Source: Gordonia mangrovi (GTDB lineage Bacteria; Actinomycetota; Actinomycetes; Mycobacteriales; Mycobacteriaceae). From it: a stretch of DNA of 64,000 bases. The stretch is taken from contig NZ_CP102850.1 of assembly GCF_024734075.1 (NCBI RefSeq), forward strand, positions 1,178,001-1,242,000, given 5' to 3'. Positions within the stretch are counted from its first letter, which is position 1; each line of letters begins with the position of its first letter. The notes under the pieces are model-generated. The model worked only from the letters and a program-made list of their open reading frames with translations. It had not been told where the DNA came from and searched no databases. Both the position numbers and the translations under genes were made by a program. Of this stretch, positions 50,937-59,012 are shown one piece after another.

Positions 50937-51626
50937 CTATTGTCCGTGATCGCGCTGCTCCGCACGCAGTTGTTCGACGACCCGCCGCCCGATCTCCTCC
51001 GGCGACATCTCGGCCGAATGGGTCACCACGGTCACGGCACCGAGTGCCGCGCCCCCGGTGAACGTCGCCCGTAGGTGGTCGAGCTCGTCGCGCAGCCGCT
51101 GCAGGGTGGCGTCTTCGTCGCCGCGGACCATCGCCCGCAGCAGGTAGTTGTGGGCTCCGGTGACCGCCGCGGCATAGCCGATGAGCCGCACCGGCGATTC
51201 GTCGGGCAGCCGCGACCGCAGCGAGTCCTCGAACAGACGCTGGTAGCGGTAGGTGGTGACCAGCTCCCGGTCACGCAACGCGGGAACCTCCTGGACCACC
51301 CGGAACCGTCGAACCGCCATCTCGCGGGCATCCCGGAAGTGCACGAACACGAGTTCGGCCGCCGAACACACCACCCGCCACGGGTCGTCGCCGGCGGCGA
51401 GGTGGGCCGACACCGCGGTGAGCAGCGACTCGTGGTCGGCGAAGATGACGTCTTCCTTCGCGCCGAACTGGCGGAAGAACGTGCGGCGCGAGATGCCGGC
51501 GGCCGCCGCGATCTGCTCGACGGTCGTCGATTCGTAGCCCTGCTCGGCGAACAGCCGGATCGACTCGGCGACGACGTGCACGCGGAAATCGGCCGGGTCG
51601 TCGGTGCTGGGAGATGCGCTCGGCAT
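50937..51626 (-). CDS. TetR-family transcriptional regulator
   Basis: The 229-residue protein (ATG 51626) has the TetR HTH in its first 70 residues (ESIRLFAEQGYESTTVEQIAAAAGISRRTFFRQFGAKED, shown in part) and a helical ligand domain. It lies between the GAF-ANTAR gene and the acyl-CoA dehydrogenase, all on the minus strand, and probably represses the dehydrogenase in response to an acyl-CoA. Confidence 0.9.
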   Translation of the reverse strand: MPSASPSTDDPADFRVHVVAESIRLFAEQGYESTTVEQIAAAAGISRRTFFRQFGAKEDVIFADHESLLTAVSAHLAAGDDPWRVVCSAAELVFVHFRDAREMAVRRFRVVQEVPALRDRELVTTYRYQRLFEDSLRSRLPDESPVRLIGYAAAVTGAHNYLLRAMVRGDEDATLQRLRDELDHLRATFTGGAALGAVTVVTHSAEMSPEEIGRRVVEQLRAEQRDHGQ

Positions 51627-51631
51627 GGGAG

Positions 51632-52384
51632 TCAGTATGCGCGAGATGCACGCTGCGCCGACCCGCGCCCGGACGAACGGCACGACGCCGGCGAGCTGCC
51701 GTCGGTCTCGATCACCTGACGCGCCACGTCCACCAACGGTGTGTTGGTCTCCTGGGACAGACGACGCAGCAGTTCGAAGGCGCCGATCGCGTCGATCGAG
51801 AAGCGTTCCATCAGCATCCCTTTGGCCTGGCCGATGGTGTCGCGGGAGGCCAGTGCGCTGCGGAAGTTCTGTTGCTCGCGAACCGCACCCAGCGCCAGGG
51901 CGGCATGGGTTGCGAAGATGACCCCGACCTCCTCGGAGTCCGGGGAGAAGGCGTCGACCTCATCGGCGAAGAGGTTCAACGCACCGATGGTCCCTTTATG
52001 GGTGAACAGGTGAAACGACAACCCGGCCCGCACCGTCGTCTCGGCGACCACCCGCGCTGAGAAGGTCGGCCACCGCTGATCGGCGGCGATGTCATTGATC
52101 AGCACCTGCTCGCGGTGGTGCCGGGCGGCATGCAGGCACGGGCCGTCCCCCGTCTCCACCTGGATGCGCGCAACCCTGGACATCACCTCGTCGGTCGACG
52201 CGAGGGTCGTGATGGTCTGCTTCTTGTCGAGGAGCAGCACCCCGGCATGATCGGCACCCGGGACCTTGTCGATCGCCTCGGCGGTCACCGACTCGAGCAA
52301 TACGTCGACCCGATCGGCCGTTTCCGGCACATCGTGTAGGCGCCGGGCCAGTTCGGCAATCGATTGGTGCACTCTGTTGGGCAT
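51632..52384 (-). CDS. GAF-ANTAR protein (signal-controlled transcription antiterminator)
   Basis: The 250-residue protein has a GAF domain (about 25-160: GADHAGVLLLDKK, FSFHLFT-like strand GLSFHLFTHKGTIGALNLFA) and an ANTAR domain (about 165-225: LASRDTIGQAKGMLMERFSIDAIGAFELLRRLSQETN, shown in part). ANTAR domains bind paired hexaloop hairpins in RNA to prevent termination. It ends 5 bp before the TetR start, so the two are likely co-transcribed. The C-terminal 20 residues are Ser/Arg-rich. Confidence 0.9.
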   Translation of the reverse strand: MPNRVHQSIAELARRLHDVPETADRVDVLLESVTAEAIDKVPGADHAGVLLLDKKQTITTLASTDEVMSRVARIQVETGDGPCLHAARHHREQVLINDIAADQRWPTFSARVVAETTVRAGLSFHLFTHKGTIGALNLFADEVDAFSPDSEEVGVIFATHAALALGAVREQQNFRSALASRDTIGQAKGMLMERFSIDAIGAFELLRRLSQETNTPLVDVARQVIETDGSSPASCRSSGRGSAQRASRAY

Positions 52385-52882
52385 GGTCGTACCTCGTGTC
52401 CCGCAGCACGGACATGACCGTGGCGGGATCTCGTCACTGAGGATTCGAGCGCCCGAGCGTCGAAGCGGGCGACTCGCGGACAGGTTGGACGTTGGCCGGC
52501 ACAGCCGTCACGCACGGGAAGCCGGCCGCGCCGCAGAAGGCCTCAGCGGCGCACTGCGGTGGGCGGCGGCGTCGGCAGCAGGGTGACCTGATACCACCGG
52601 GTACCTACACACATGAGGATGGGACTGCCCCACGGACGACAACCATCGCCCTGATCCGAATCGAACACAGCTTCCACCTCCCGACAAGCCGGGCTGCCCG
52701 CCCCGACGACGGCCAGCACGCGCTGTGCACGGTGGTGAAAATATCATTCGTGATGGCGCCATCGCGACCGGTCGGGCGCCATCGAGTGCCATCCGTGACC
52801 TCACCAACATTTCGATCTCGACAGCACCGGAACCATGCGCGAACACCACGATCTGCGGCTGGCTTATCCGTAACGTGGAGTC
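52385..52882. other. Intergenic region between divergent GAF-ANTAR and acyl-CoA oxidase-like genes
   Basis: These 498 bp should hold both promoters. Several frames are open but none looks like a gene. The part around 52735-52870 is less GC-rich and fits a promoter for the plus-strand gene; no clear operator was found. Confidence 0.5.
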
Positions 52883-54913
52883 ATGGCAACCTCCACCGAC
52901 AGCCCGTCCACCACCACCGACGACGACGCCGTCCGCGACGACCCCGAGGTCGTCGTCCCGCCGACCGACGACCTGTCCGATGACGAGCGTGCCCTGCTGG
53001 TGGACAACCTCCGCTACGAACTCGACGGTCCGTGGCGATCCACCCGCGACATGGCCCGCAGCAACGCCGACCGGGCCGACCTTTTGCCGGACCCGTCGCG
53101 CACGCTCGACGAGGCGCGCGCACGCATGCTCGAGGAGATGCGCGAGCTGGGCGGCAGCGGCTTCTCGGCCGCCGGATTCGCCAAGGACCACGGCGGGACC
53201 GGCGACGTCGGCGCATCGATCACCGCGATCGAGATGCTGGGGTACGCCGACCTCTCGCTGATGGTGAAGGCCGGCGTGCAGTGGGGCCTGTTCGGTGGGG
53301 CGGTCGAGAATCTGGGCACCGCCCGGCACCACGACCGGTACGTCGCCGACACCATCAGCCTCGATCTGCTCGGTTGCTTCGCGATGACCGAGACCGGCCA
53401 CGGCTCCAACGTGCAGGCGCTGGAGACCACCGCCACCTACGATCCCGAGGCCCGCGAATTCATCATCGACTCCCCCACCCCGTCGGCGCGCAAGGACTAC
53501 ATCGGCGGCGCCGCCCAGCACGCCACCATCGCGGCGGTGTTCGCCCAGCTGATCACCGGCGGACCGGGCGAGGAGCCGACGAGTCGCGGCGTGCACTGTT
53601 TTCTGGTGCCGATCCGCGACGCCGACGGCAACGACCTGCCCGGCGTCACGACCAGTGACTGCGGCTACAAGGGCGGACTGGCCGGCGTGGACAACGGGCG
53701 CATCATGTTCGACCACGTCCGTGTGCCCGCCGACAACCTGCTCAACAAGTACGCCGACGTCGAAGCCGACGGCACGTACTCCTCGCCGATCGAGAACCCG
53801 AACCGACGGTTCTTCACGATGCTGGGCACCCTCATCCGCGGTCGCGTCAGTGTGGCCGCGACCGCCGGCGCGGCCGGCCGCAAGGCGCTCGCCCTCGCCA
53901 CGCGTTACGGCTTGATCCGCAAGCAGTTCGAGGCGCCCGACGCCGAGAGCGAGATCATCGTCCTGGATTACCTGGGACATCAGCGAAAGCTGTTGCCGCT
54001 CATCGCCAAGTCGTATGCGATCGCCTTCGCCCAGAACGAACTGACCGAGGAACTGCACGCGGTGCAGTCGGCTCCCGACGACTCCGACGCCGGCCGGCAG
54101 CGTGAACTGGAGAGTGCCGCGGCGGGGTTGAAGGCCTACGCCACCTGGCATGCCTCACATGCGATCAACGTCAGCCGGGAGGCCTGTGGCGGCGCCGGAT
54201 ATCTCGACGAGAATCAGATCTCGATCATGCGCGGCGACATCGACGTGTTCACCACCTTCGAGGGCGACAACACCGTCCTCACCCAACTCGTCGCCAAGGA
54301 GTTGCTGTCGGCCTACGCCGACGACGTGCAGGGTCTGTCGGCCGGCGGCTGGGTGAAGTTCATCGCGAGTATGGCGCGCGACGTCGTCGTCGAGAAGACC
54401 GCGGTACGCCAAGTGGTGCAGACGTTGCTGGAGAGTTCCGACGAGGACACCGAGAAGTCGAACCTCACCAACCGCGGCACCCAGCTGCGATTGTTCCGCA
54501 ACCGCGAGGACCATCTGGTGCGGACATGCGCCCAGCGGCTGCGGCGGGCCACTGATGACGAGAACGATCCGTTCGAGGTGTTCAACAATGCCCAGGATCA
54601 TCTGCTGAAGGTCGGGCGCGCACGGACCGAGCGGCTGGTGCTCGAAGCGTTCGTCCAGGCCATCGAGGACTGCGATTCGCGGTCGGCCGCCGAACTCCTC
54701 GGCAAGGTGTGCGATCTGTTCGTCTACTCCGCCCTCGAGGACGACATCTCGTGGTTCCTGATGCACCGGCATGTGTCGGTGGAACGGGCCAAGGCCATCC
54801 GGCGCGGCGTCAACGAACTGTGCCGGGAACTGCGGCCGCACGCGCGCACCCTGGTCGACGCCTTCGGCATCCCCGAGGCGCTGCTGACCGCCCCCATGCT
54901 GCGCAACGGCTGA
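52883..54913 (+). CDS. Acyl-CoA oxidase/dehydrogenase family protein (ACOX-like)
   Basis: The 676-residue protein is the long acyl-CoA oxidase form rather than a 380-residue dehydrogenase. An acidic N-tail precedes the catalytic core, with CFAMTETGHGSNVQALET, CGYKGGLAGVDNGRI and the catalytic Glu in TTFEGDNTVLTQLVAKELL. A helical ACOX C-domain follows from about residue 500. It oxidises acyl-CoA at C2-C3, perhaps passing electrons to O2 as peroxisomal oxidases do, though actinobacterial members may use other acceptors. GGAG stands before ATG 52883. Confidence 0.88.
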   Translation: MATSTDSPSTTTDDDAVRDDPEVVVPPTDDLSDDERALLVDNLRYELDGPWRSTRDMARSNADRADLLPDPSRTLDEARARMLEEMRELGGSGFSAAGFAKDHGGTGDVGASITAIEMLGYADLSLMVKAGVQWGLFGGAVENLGTARHHDRYVADTISLDLLGCFAMTETGHGSNVQALETTATYDPEAREFIIDSPTPSARKDYIGGAAQHATIAAVFAQLITGGPGEEPTSRGVHCFLVPIRDADGNDLPGVTTSDCGYKGGLAGVDNGRIMFDHVRVPADNLLNKYADVEADGTYSSPIENPNRRFFTMLGTLIRGRVSVAATAGAAGRKALALATRYGLIRKQFEAPDAESEIIVLDYLGHQRKLLPLIAKSYAIAFAQNELTEELHAVQSAPDDSDAGRQRELESAAAGLKAYATWHASHAINVSREACGGAGYLDENQISIMRGDIDVFTTFEGDNTVLTQLVAKELLSAYADDVQGLSAGGWVKFIASMARDVVVEKTAVRQVVQTLLESSDEDTEKSNLTNRGTQLRLFRNREDHLVRTCAQRLRRATDDENDPFEVFNNAQDHLLKVGRARTERLVLEAFVQAIEDCDSRSAAELLGKVCDLFVYSALEDDISWFLMHRHVSVERAKAIRRGVNELCRELRPHARTLVDAFGIPEALLTAPMLRNG

Positions 54914-54960
54914 CGCCCGGGCCGGCTCGGGCCTCCCCGCCCCAGCCAACCCCGGCCACA

Positions 54961-55022
54961 CCACATGGGGAACTGACATCCACGGCGGTTACAACCTGTG
55001 TGGTTGTCAGTTCCCCATGTGG
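54961..55022. repeat. Palindromic repeat, copy A (left of second DUF559-type gene)
   Basis: CCACATGGGGAACTGACA (54961-54978) pairs exactly with 55005-55022; after one mismatch the stem continues for 4 bp (54980-54983 with 55000-55003) around a 16-nt loop. Copy B at 56028-56093 is the same element in opposite orientation: the loops match in 14 of 16 positions when one is reverse-complemented. Confidence 0.92.
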
Positions 55023-55056
55023 ATGCGATCCCCGGTGGGCGTCTGCGGCGCCGACG

Positions 55057-55983
55057 TCACGCGGCGATGCCGAGGCGGTCGAGCCACTCCCGCACCATCG
55101 GTACCACCCGGTTGCGGCGCAGGTCCTCCCAGACCCAGCGGATCACCATCACCCCCAGGCGGCGCAACGCGTCCTCGCGTTCCTTCTCCCGGCGCATGGC
55201 GTCGAACGCGGTCTCGCCGTCGGCCAGGTGCCGCTGGTATTTGGCCATGCCGTCGAACTCCGCGGCCAGCTTGCCCAACCAGTCGTAGTCGGTACGGGCG
55301 ATGAACACGCCCGCGTCGTCGTAGAACTCGTGTTGGAGCCGTGGGGTCGGCAGTCCGGCGCAGATCAGTTGCGCCCTGCCCCACGATTCGCCCGCGTTCT
55401 CCGCACCGGCATCGGCGTGGCCGAGGGCGCGTCGAGCCTGCCCGACACCGCGTTTGTGTCCCTCGAGATACTCGGCGATGACGGCCGCGTCGGCGCCGTT
55501 GCGTAGCGCCGAGTCGAATGCGGCCAATGCCTGGGCGAAGCCGACACTGCAGGCTATGTCGACCACGGTGCGCTCCAGCGACGTCACGCGAATCCCGTCG
55601 ACGACGACGGTGTCGGCATCGTCGAGAGCGCCCGAGTGCAGGTGTCGACGCTTTTCCAGCCGCGCGCCGGTGGCATATCCGGTACTGAGATGCACGCGGT
55701 CGAGTTGCGGGGTGAGCAGGGAAAGGCCGTGTAGCACGCCGGCGGACTGATGGCTCAGCGCGAAGCCGCTGTCCGGACTCGAGGTGACCGCGGCGATCGC
55801 CGTGAGGCGGTGCAGTTCCTCCGGTGTGCGGGTTTCGCCCGTGTTGAGCACATACGCACCGGACCAGATCCGGGTCATCGTCGCGTCGTCGACACGACGA
55901 GTGAGTTGCTTGTCGGTGTACCCCTCGTCGAGGGCTGCTCGACGGTAGATGATGCCGTGGTGGTCGGGAGTTGGTTGCGTCAT
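55057..55983 (-). CDS. AbiEi-type winged-HTH plus DUF559 (Vsr-fold) protein, bracketed by inverted palindromes
   Basis: The 308-residue protein starts at ATG 55983. The N-terminal AbiEi-like winged HTH is clear (IIYRRAALDEGYTDKQLTRRV, shown in part, then IWSGAYVL). The middle resembles the AbiEi C-domain (SLERTVVDIACSVGF). The last 110 residues form a Vsr/DUF559-like fold: GESWGRAQLICAGLP, IARTDYDW, LAAEFDGMAKY and REKEREDALRRLGVMVIRW, giving Glu, Asp and ExD candidates for a nuclease site. No AbiEii toxin is adjacent. Palindromes stand 34 bp after its stop and 44 bp before its start, in inverted orientation. Confidence 0.75.
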   Translation of the reverse strand: MTQPTPDHHGIIYRRAALDEGYTDKQLTRRVDDATMTRIWSGAYVLNTGETRTPEELHRLTAIAAVTSSPDSGFALSHQSAGVLHGLSLLTPQLDRVHLSTGYATGARLEKRRHLHSGALDDADTVVVDGIRVTSLERTVVDIACSVGFAQALAAFDSALRNGADAAVIAEYLEGHKRGVGQARRALGHADAGAENAGESWGRAQLICAGLPTPRLQHEFYDDAGVFIARTDYDWLGKLAAEFDGMAKYQRHLADGETAFDAMRREKEREDALRRLGVMVIRWVWEDLRRNRVVPMVREWLDRLGIAA

Positions 55984-56027
55984 GTCTTTTGGACGCACGA
56001 CGACCCCGTTCGGCTCCCTCGACGGCA

Positions 56028-56093
56028 AACCACATGGGGAACTGACATCCACACAGGTAGCAACCGCCGTGGATGTCAGTTCTCCATGTGGTT
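56028..56093. repeat. Palindromic repeat, copy B (right of second DUF559-type gene)
   Basis: Arms of 25 bp (56028-56052 and 56069-56093) pair with one mismatch around a 16-nt loop; the core CCACATGGGGAACTGACA is identical to copy A. It is inverted relative to copy A. Confidence 0.92.
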
Positions 56094-56125
56094 GCCGTCG
56101 GGCCGGTCGGCGAGCGGCCCCTGAA

Positions 56126-56749
56126 TCAGGAGTCGCGGCGGATCTGCGCGGCCAGGTGCGCTTCGGTGAGTTCGGTGCGGAACCGGTCGACGTCGCGGGC
56201 CCACGCCTGCGCGGTACCGCCGTCGACGAGTTTCACACCGACGCCCTTGCGGCGCCGCGGCACCGCGGGCAGTTCCCCCAGCGCGCGGGCGCTCTCCCAC
56301 GGCTGGTGCTCGGCACCGTTGTTGGCCGGGTAGATGGTCGCGATGTCGGTCAGCGGCAGCGTGCGCGTACCCTGCTGCAAGGTCGTCTCGGTGAGGCGAA
56401 CGCTGACGTGGGTGCGTGCGGCGTGGACCTGCACCACCGAGAAGCCGACCAGGATGACCGCGAAGATACCGAGCACCAGCCAGTGCACCTGGCCGGGACC
56501 GGCGATCTCCATCGCGAGGACCGCACCGATCAGCACCGGACCGATCGCGACCACCCACCAACTGCCGCCCGGCTCGTAGAAGAGCAGCTCACCCTCGTCG
56601 ACCGGCGACGGATCGGTGGGAGCCGCGGCGGCGGGCGAAGCCCCCTCGGCCGGGGTGTCGCCCGCTGCAACGTCCCCGTCCGGAACGTCCCCGCGCGGAG
56701 CGTCCCCGGGCGGAGTGTCCCCGTCCGGAGTGTCGTCGGCGTCGGTCAC
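56126..56749 (-). CDS. DUF3093-like membrane protein with five-residue repeats in the N-tail
   Basis: A GTG at 56749 overlaps the upstream stop (GTGA), giving 207 residues. Residues 8-32 hold five repeats of GDxPx encoded by 15-bp tandem DNA repeats (about 56665-56732). Two spans follow (VVAIGPVLIGAVLAMEIAG and VHWLVLGIFAVILVGFSV) and a cytoplasmic domain with RRRKGVGVKLVDGGTAQAWARD, as in DUF3093 proteins. It is third in a row of small membrane genes behind hemB. Confidence 0.75.
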   Translation of the reverse strand: MTDADDTPDGDTPPGDAPRGDVPDGDVAAGDTPAEGASPAAAAPTDPSPVDEGELLFYEPGGSWWVVAIGPVLIGAVLAMEIAGPGQVHWLVLGIFAVILVGFSVVQVHAARTHVSVRLTETTLQQGTRTLPLTDIATIYPANNGAEHQPWESARALGELPAVPRRRKGVGVKLVDGGTAQAWARDVDRFRTELTEAHLAAQIRRDS

Positions 56750-57171
56750 GAGAGGTGGGTCGGATTCGACGGGGCGTCCGGATCGTCGGTGGAGTACCAG
56801 GTCTCCGACTCCGGCCGAAATGCCAGCAGCGAGCCGAACAAGCCCACGAGGGCGGCCAACAGCGCGAACGCGAGGATGGGGATACCGAAGCTCAGGAACA
56901 ACAGCAGCACCACCACGACCAGGGTGAGCGCGGACAGCGACGACCGCCACCGCGCATCGCCGAGGAATGCCTTGCTGCCGAGCATGACGAATGCGACGCC
57001 GACGGCGCCGACGATGACCCCGAGCCCGACGGGCAGCAAGACGGGGCCCGACGCGATGATCCCGAGGATCACGTAGAACACGCCGAGCGCCACCAGCAGG
57101 CCACCGCTGATCGTCCAACACCGGTAGGCCCAGGAGACCTGTTTGGGTCGGCGTGCGGGGTCAGGACTCAC
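56746..57171 (-). CDS. Four-span membrane protein of unknown function
   Basis: GTG at 57171 (or 57174) lies inside the end of the upstream gene and gives 141 residues. Four membrane spans are evident (CWTISGGLLVALGVFYVILG, then VGLGVIVGAVGVAFVML, LTLVVVVLLLFLSF and ILAFALLAALVGLFGSLL). The tail is acidic. Mycobacteria carry small membrane genes at the same place behind hemB (Rv0513/Rv0514 region). Confidence 0.72.
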   Translation of the reverse strand: MSPDPARRPKQVSWAYRCWTISGGLLVALGVFYVILGIIASGPVLLPVGLGVIVGAVGVAFVMLGSKAFLGDARWRSSLSALTLVVVVLLLFLSFGIPILAFALLAALVGLFGSLLAFRPESETWYSTDDPDAPSNPTHLS

Positions 57172-57841
57172 CACGGGATCGGTTTCCTTCGTTCGGATGT
57201 GGACGGCTCGAGTAGGGATCGCCGCCCCCATGCTGTCCGCCATTGTGCTGTCCGCCACCATACGTCCACGGCGCCGGCCCCTGCCGGTATCCGTGACCAC
57301 CGCCCGACGGCGGTCCCGGAGGTGGAGGCGCGGGGCGGCGACGATGTTCGCTCATGTCACGGCAGTACTGCTCGCTCTCACGGCGCAGCAGCAGCACCGA
57401 GGCACCGATCGCCGCGACACCACTGAGCACCATCGGCACCATCACCCACACCGGGTCGACCTCGCCGAAGATCATGAACACCAGGTTCACCGCGAGGAAC
57501 ACGCCGGCCGCTGCGATGACGATGCGGGCCCAGTTGTAGCCGTTGCGGGTCAACAGCACCAGCACCGCCGATACCACCGTCAGCGCGAGTCCGACCAGCG
57601 CCAGCACCGCGATGAGGGTCGCCGAGGAGTTGAGCAGGTCGAGTTCTTCGCGCGGGGTATCCGCCGGCAGGGTGTTGACCTGCCGGTCCCAGGCCTCCCG
57701 CAGCGACGGATACTGGCCGATGAAGGCGACGAGCTGACCGAGGATGACCACCACCCAGAGTTCGGTGGCGATGGCGACGGCATCGGGTCGCCGGGGTCGT
57801 GCCCCCGGTTCCGTCGACGCTGGCTGGTGCGGAGCGGTCAT
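57161..57841 (-). CDS. Four-span membrane protein with Gly/His/Pro-rich tail
   Basis: The 226-residue protein starts at ATG 57841. A first span (LWVVVILGQLVAFIGQ) is followed by a loop QVNTLPADTPREELDLLNSS and three more spans up to about residue 155. The last 65 residues are low complexity (PPPPGPPSGGGHG, GGGQHNGGQHGGG). The loop pattern is shared by unknown membrane proteins of Mycobacteriales. It follows hemB after 69 bp on the same strand. Confidence 0.72.
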   Translation of the reverse strand: MTAPHQPASTEPGARPRRPDAVAIATELWVVVILGQLVAFIGQYPSLREAWDRQVNTLPADTPREELDLLNSSATLIAVLALVGLALTVVSAVLVLLTRNGYNWARIVIAAAGVFLAVNLVFMIFGEVDPVWVMVPMVLSGVAAIGASVLLLRRESEQYCRDMSEHRRRPAPPPPGPPSGGGHGYRQGPAPWTYGGGQHNGGQHGGGDPYSSRPHPNEGNRSRGES

Positions 57842-57910
57842 GGGCTCCAGAGTAGTGAATCGGACTCGGCGGCCATCCACCCACCGATGGCCCCCCGCGC
57901 TGCCACGCGC

Positions 57911-58888
57911 CTACGCCAACCGGCCGGCGACCTCGGTCGCGAAATAGCTGAGAATGACCGACGCACCGGCCCGTTTGATCGAGACGAGTGATTCGAGGGC
58001 GGCGGCGTCGCGGTCGATCCACCCGCGTTCGGCGGCGGCGGTGATCATCGAGTATTCACCGCTGATCTGGTAGGCGGCCACCGGGACATCGGCGATCTCG
58101 GCGGCGTCGCGGACGATGTCGAGGTAGCTCATCGCCGGTTTCACCATCACCAGGTCGGCGCCTTCGTCGATGTCGAGGCGGATCTCCCGTAGCGACTCGA
58201 TCCGGTTGGCGGCGTCCTGCTGATAGGTGCGTCGGTCGCCCTGCAACGACGACCCGACGGCCTCGCGGAACGGACCGTAGAACGCCGACGCGTATTTGGC
58301 CGCGTAGGCGAGGATGCCGGTGTCGGTGTAACCCGCGGCGTCGAGGCCGGCGCGGATGGCGGCGACCTGGCCGTCCATCATCCCGCTCGGCCCGAGCAGG
58401 TGCGCACCGGCGCGCGCCTGGGCCAGCGACATCGACACGTACCGCTCGAGGGTGGCGTCGTTGTCGACGCGACCCCTGCCGTCGACGACGCCGCAGTGGC
58501 CGTGGTCGGTGAACTCGTCGAGGCAGGTGTCGGCCATCAGCACGGTGGCGTCACCGAGGTCGTCGGACAGCGTCCGCAGCGCACGGTTGAGCACCCCGTC
58601 GTCGGCGTCGGCGCAGGTGCCCTCGGCGTCCTTGTCGGCCGGTGCGGGCACGCCGAACAGCATCAGCCCACCGACACCGGCGCGCACCGCCTCGTCGGCG
58701 GCCGTGCGCAGCGAATCGAAGGTGTGTTGCACGACGCCGGGCATCGAGGAGATTTCCCGCGGGGCGTCGATGCCGTCGGCGACGAACATCGGCAACACCA
58801 GATCGTGGGGCATGAGGCTGGTCTCGGCGACGAGCCTGCGCAGCGCGGGCGTGGACCGCAGACGTCGGGGACGGATCACCGGTGACAT
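57911..58888 (-). CDS. hemB: Delta-aminolevulinic acid dehydratase (porphobilinogen synthase)
   Basis: The 325-residue protein starts at ATG 58888 behind AAGGAG. It has [13 protein letters not shown], the metal-binding loop ([14 protein letters not shown]), active-site Lys in [15 protein letters not shown] and in [12 protein letters not shown], and QISGEYSMI. It joins two aminolevulinate molecules into porphobilinogen. The single Cys pair plus Asp residues in the loop suggest mixed zinc/magnesium use. It follows hemD after a nested hairpin. Confidence 0.95.
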   Translation of the reverse strand: MSPVIRPRRLRSTPALRRLVAETSLMPHDLVLPMFVADGIDAPREISSMPGVVQHTFDSLRTAADEAVRAGVGGLMLFGVPAPADKDAEGTCADADDGVLNRALRTLSDDLGDATVLMADTCLDEFTDHGHCGVVDGRGRVDNDATLERYVSMSLAQARAGAHLLGPSGMMDGQVAAIRAGLDAAGYTDTGILAYAAKYASAFYGPFREAVGSSLQGDRRTYQQDAANRIESLREIRLDIDEGADLVMVKPAMSYLDIVRDAAEIADVPVAAYQISGEYSMITAAAERGWIDRDAAALESLVSIKRAGASVILSYFATEVAGRLA

Positions 58889-58911
58889 GTCAGCTCCTTC
58901 GTGAGCTCCCG

Positions 58912-58975
58912 CCGCGAGTGGGTTCCGGTTCCCGCGAGTCTCGTCCGACTCGCGAGAACCGAGAAACACTCGCGG
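58912..58975 (-). terminator. Nested hairpins between hemD and hemB
   Basis: Inner stem GGTTCCCGCGAGT (58927-58939) with 58948-58960, one mismatch; outer stem CCGCGAGTG (58912-58920) with 58967-58975. Four CGCGAGT/ACTCGCG boxes result. It may attenuate transcription into hemB or be a dispersed palindromic element. Confidence 0.55.
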
Positions 58976-59012
58976 GTTGCGTTGGCTCGCAGCGCGCCGT
59001 GCCGACCGAAGG

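Noticed and set aside
52492-52983. 163-codon plus-strand frame upstream of the acyl-CoA oxidase-like gene
   Set aside because: Unlike a protein in composition, no ribosome site, and it runs into the true gene out of frame.
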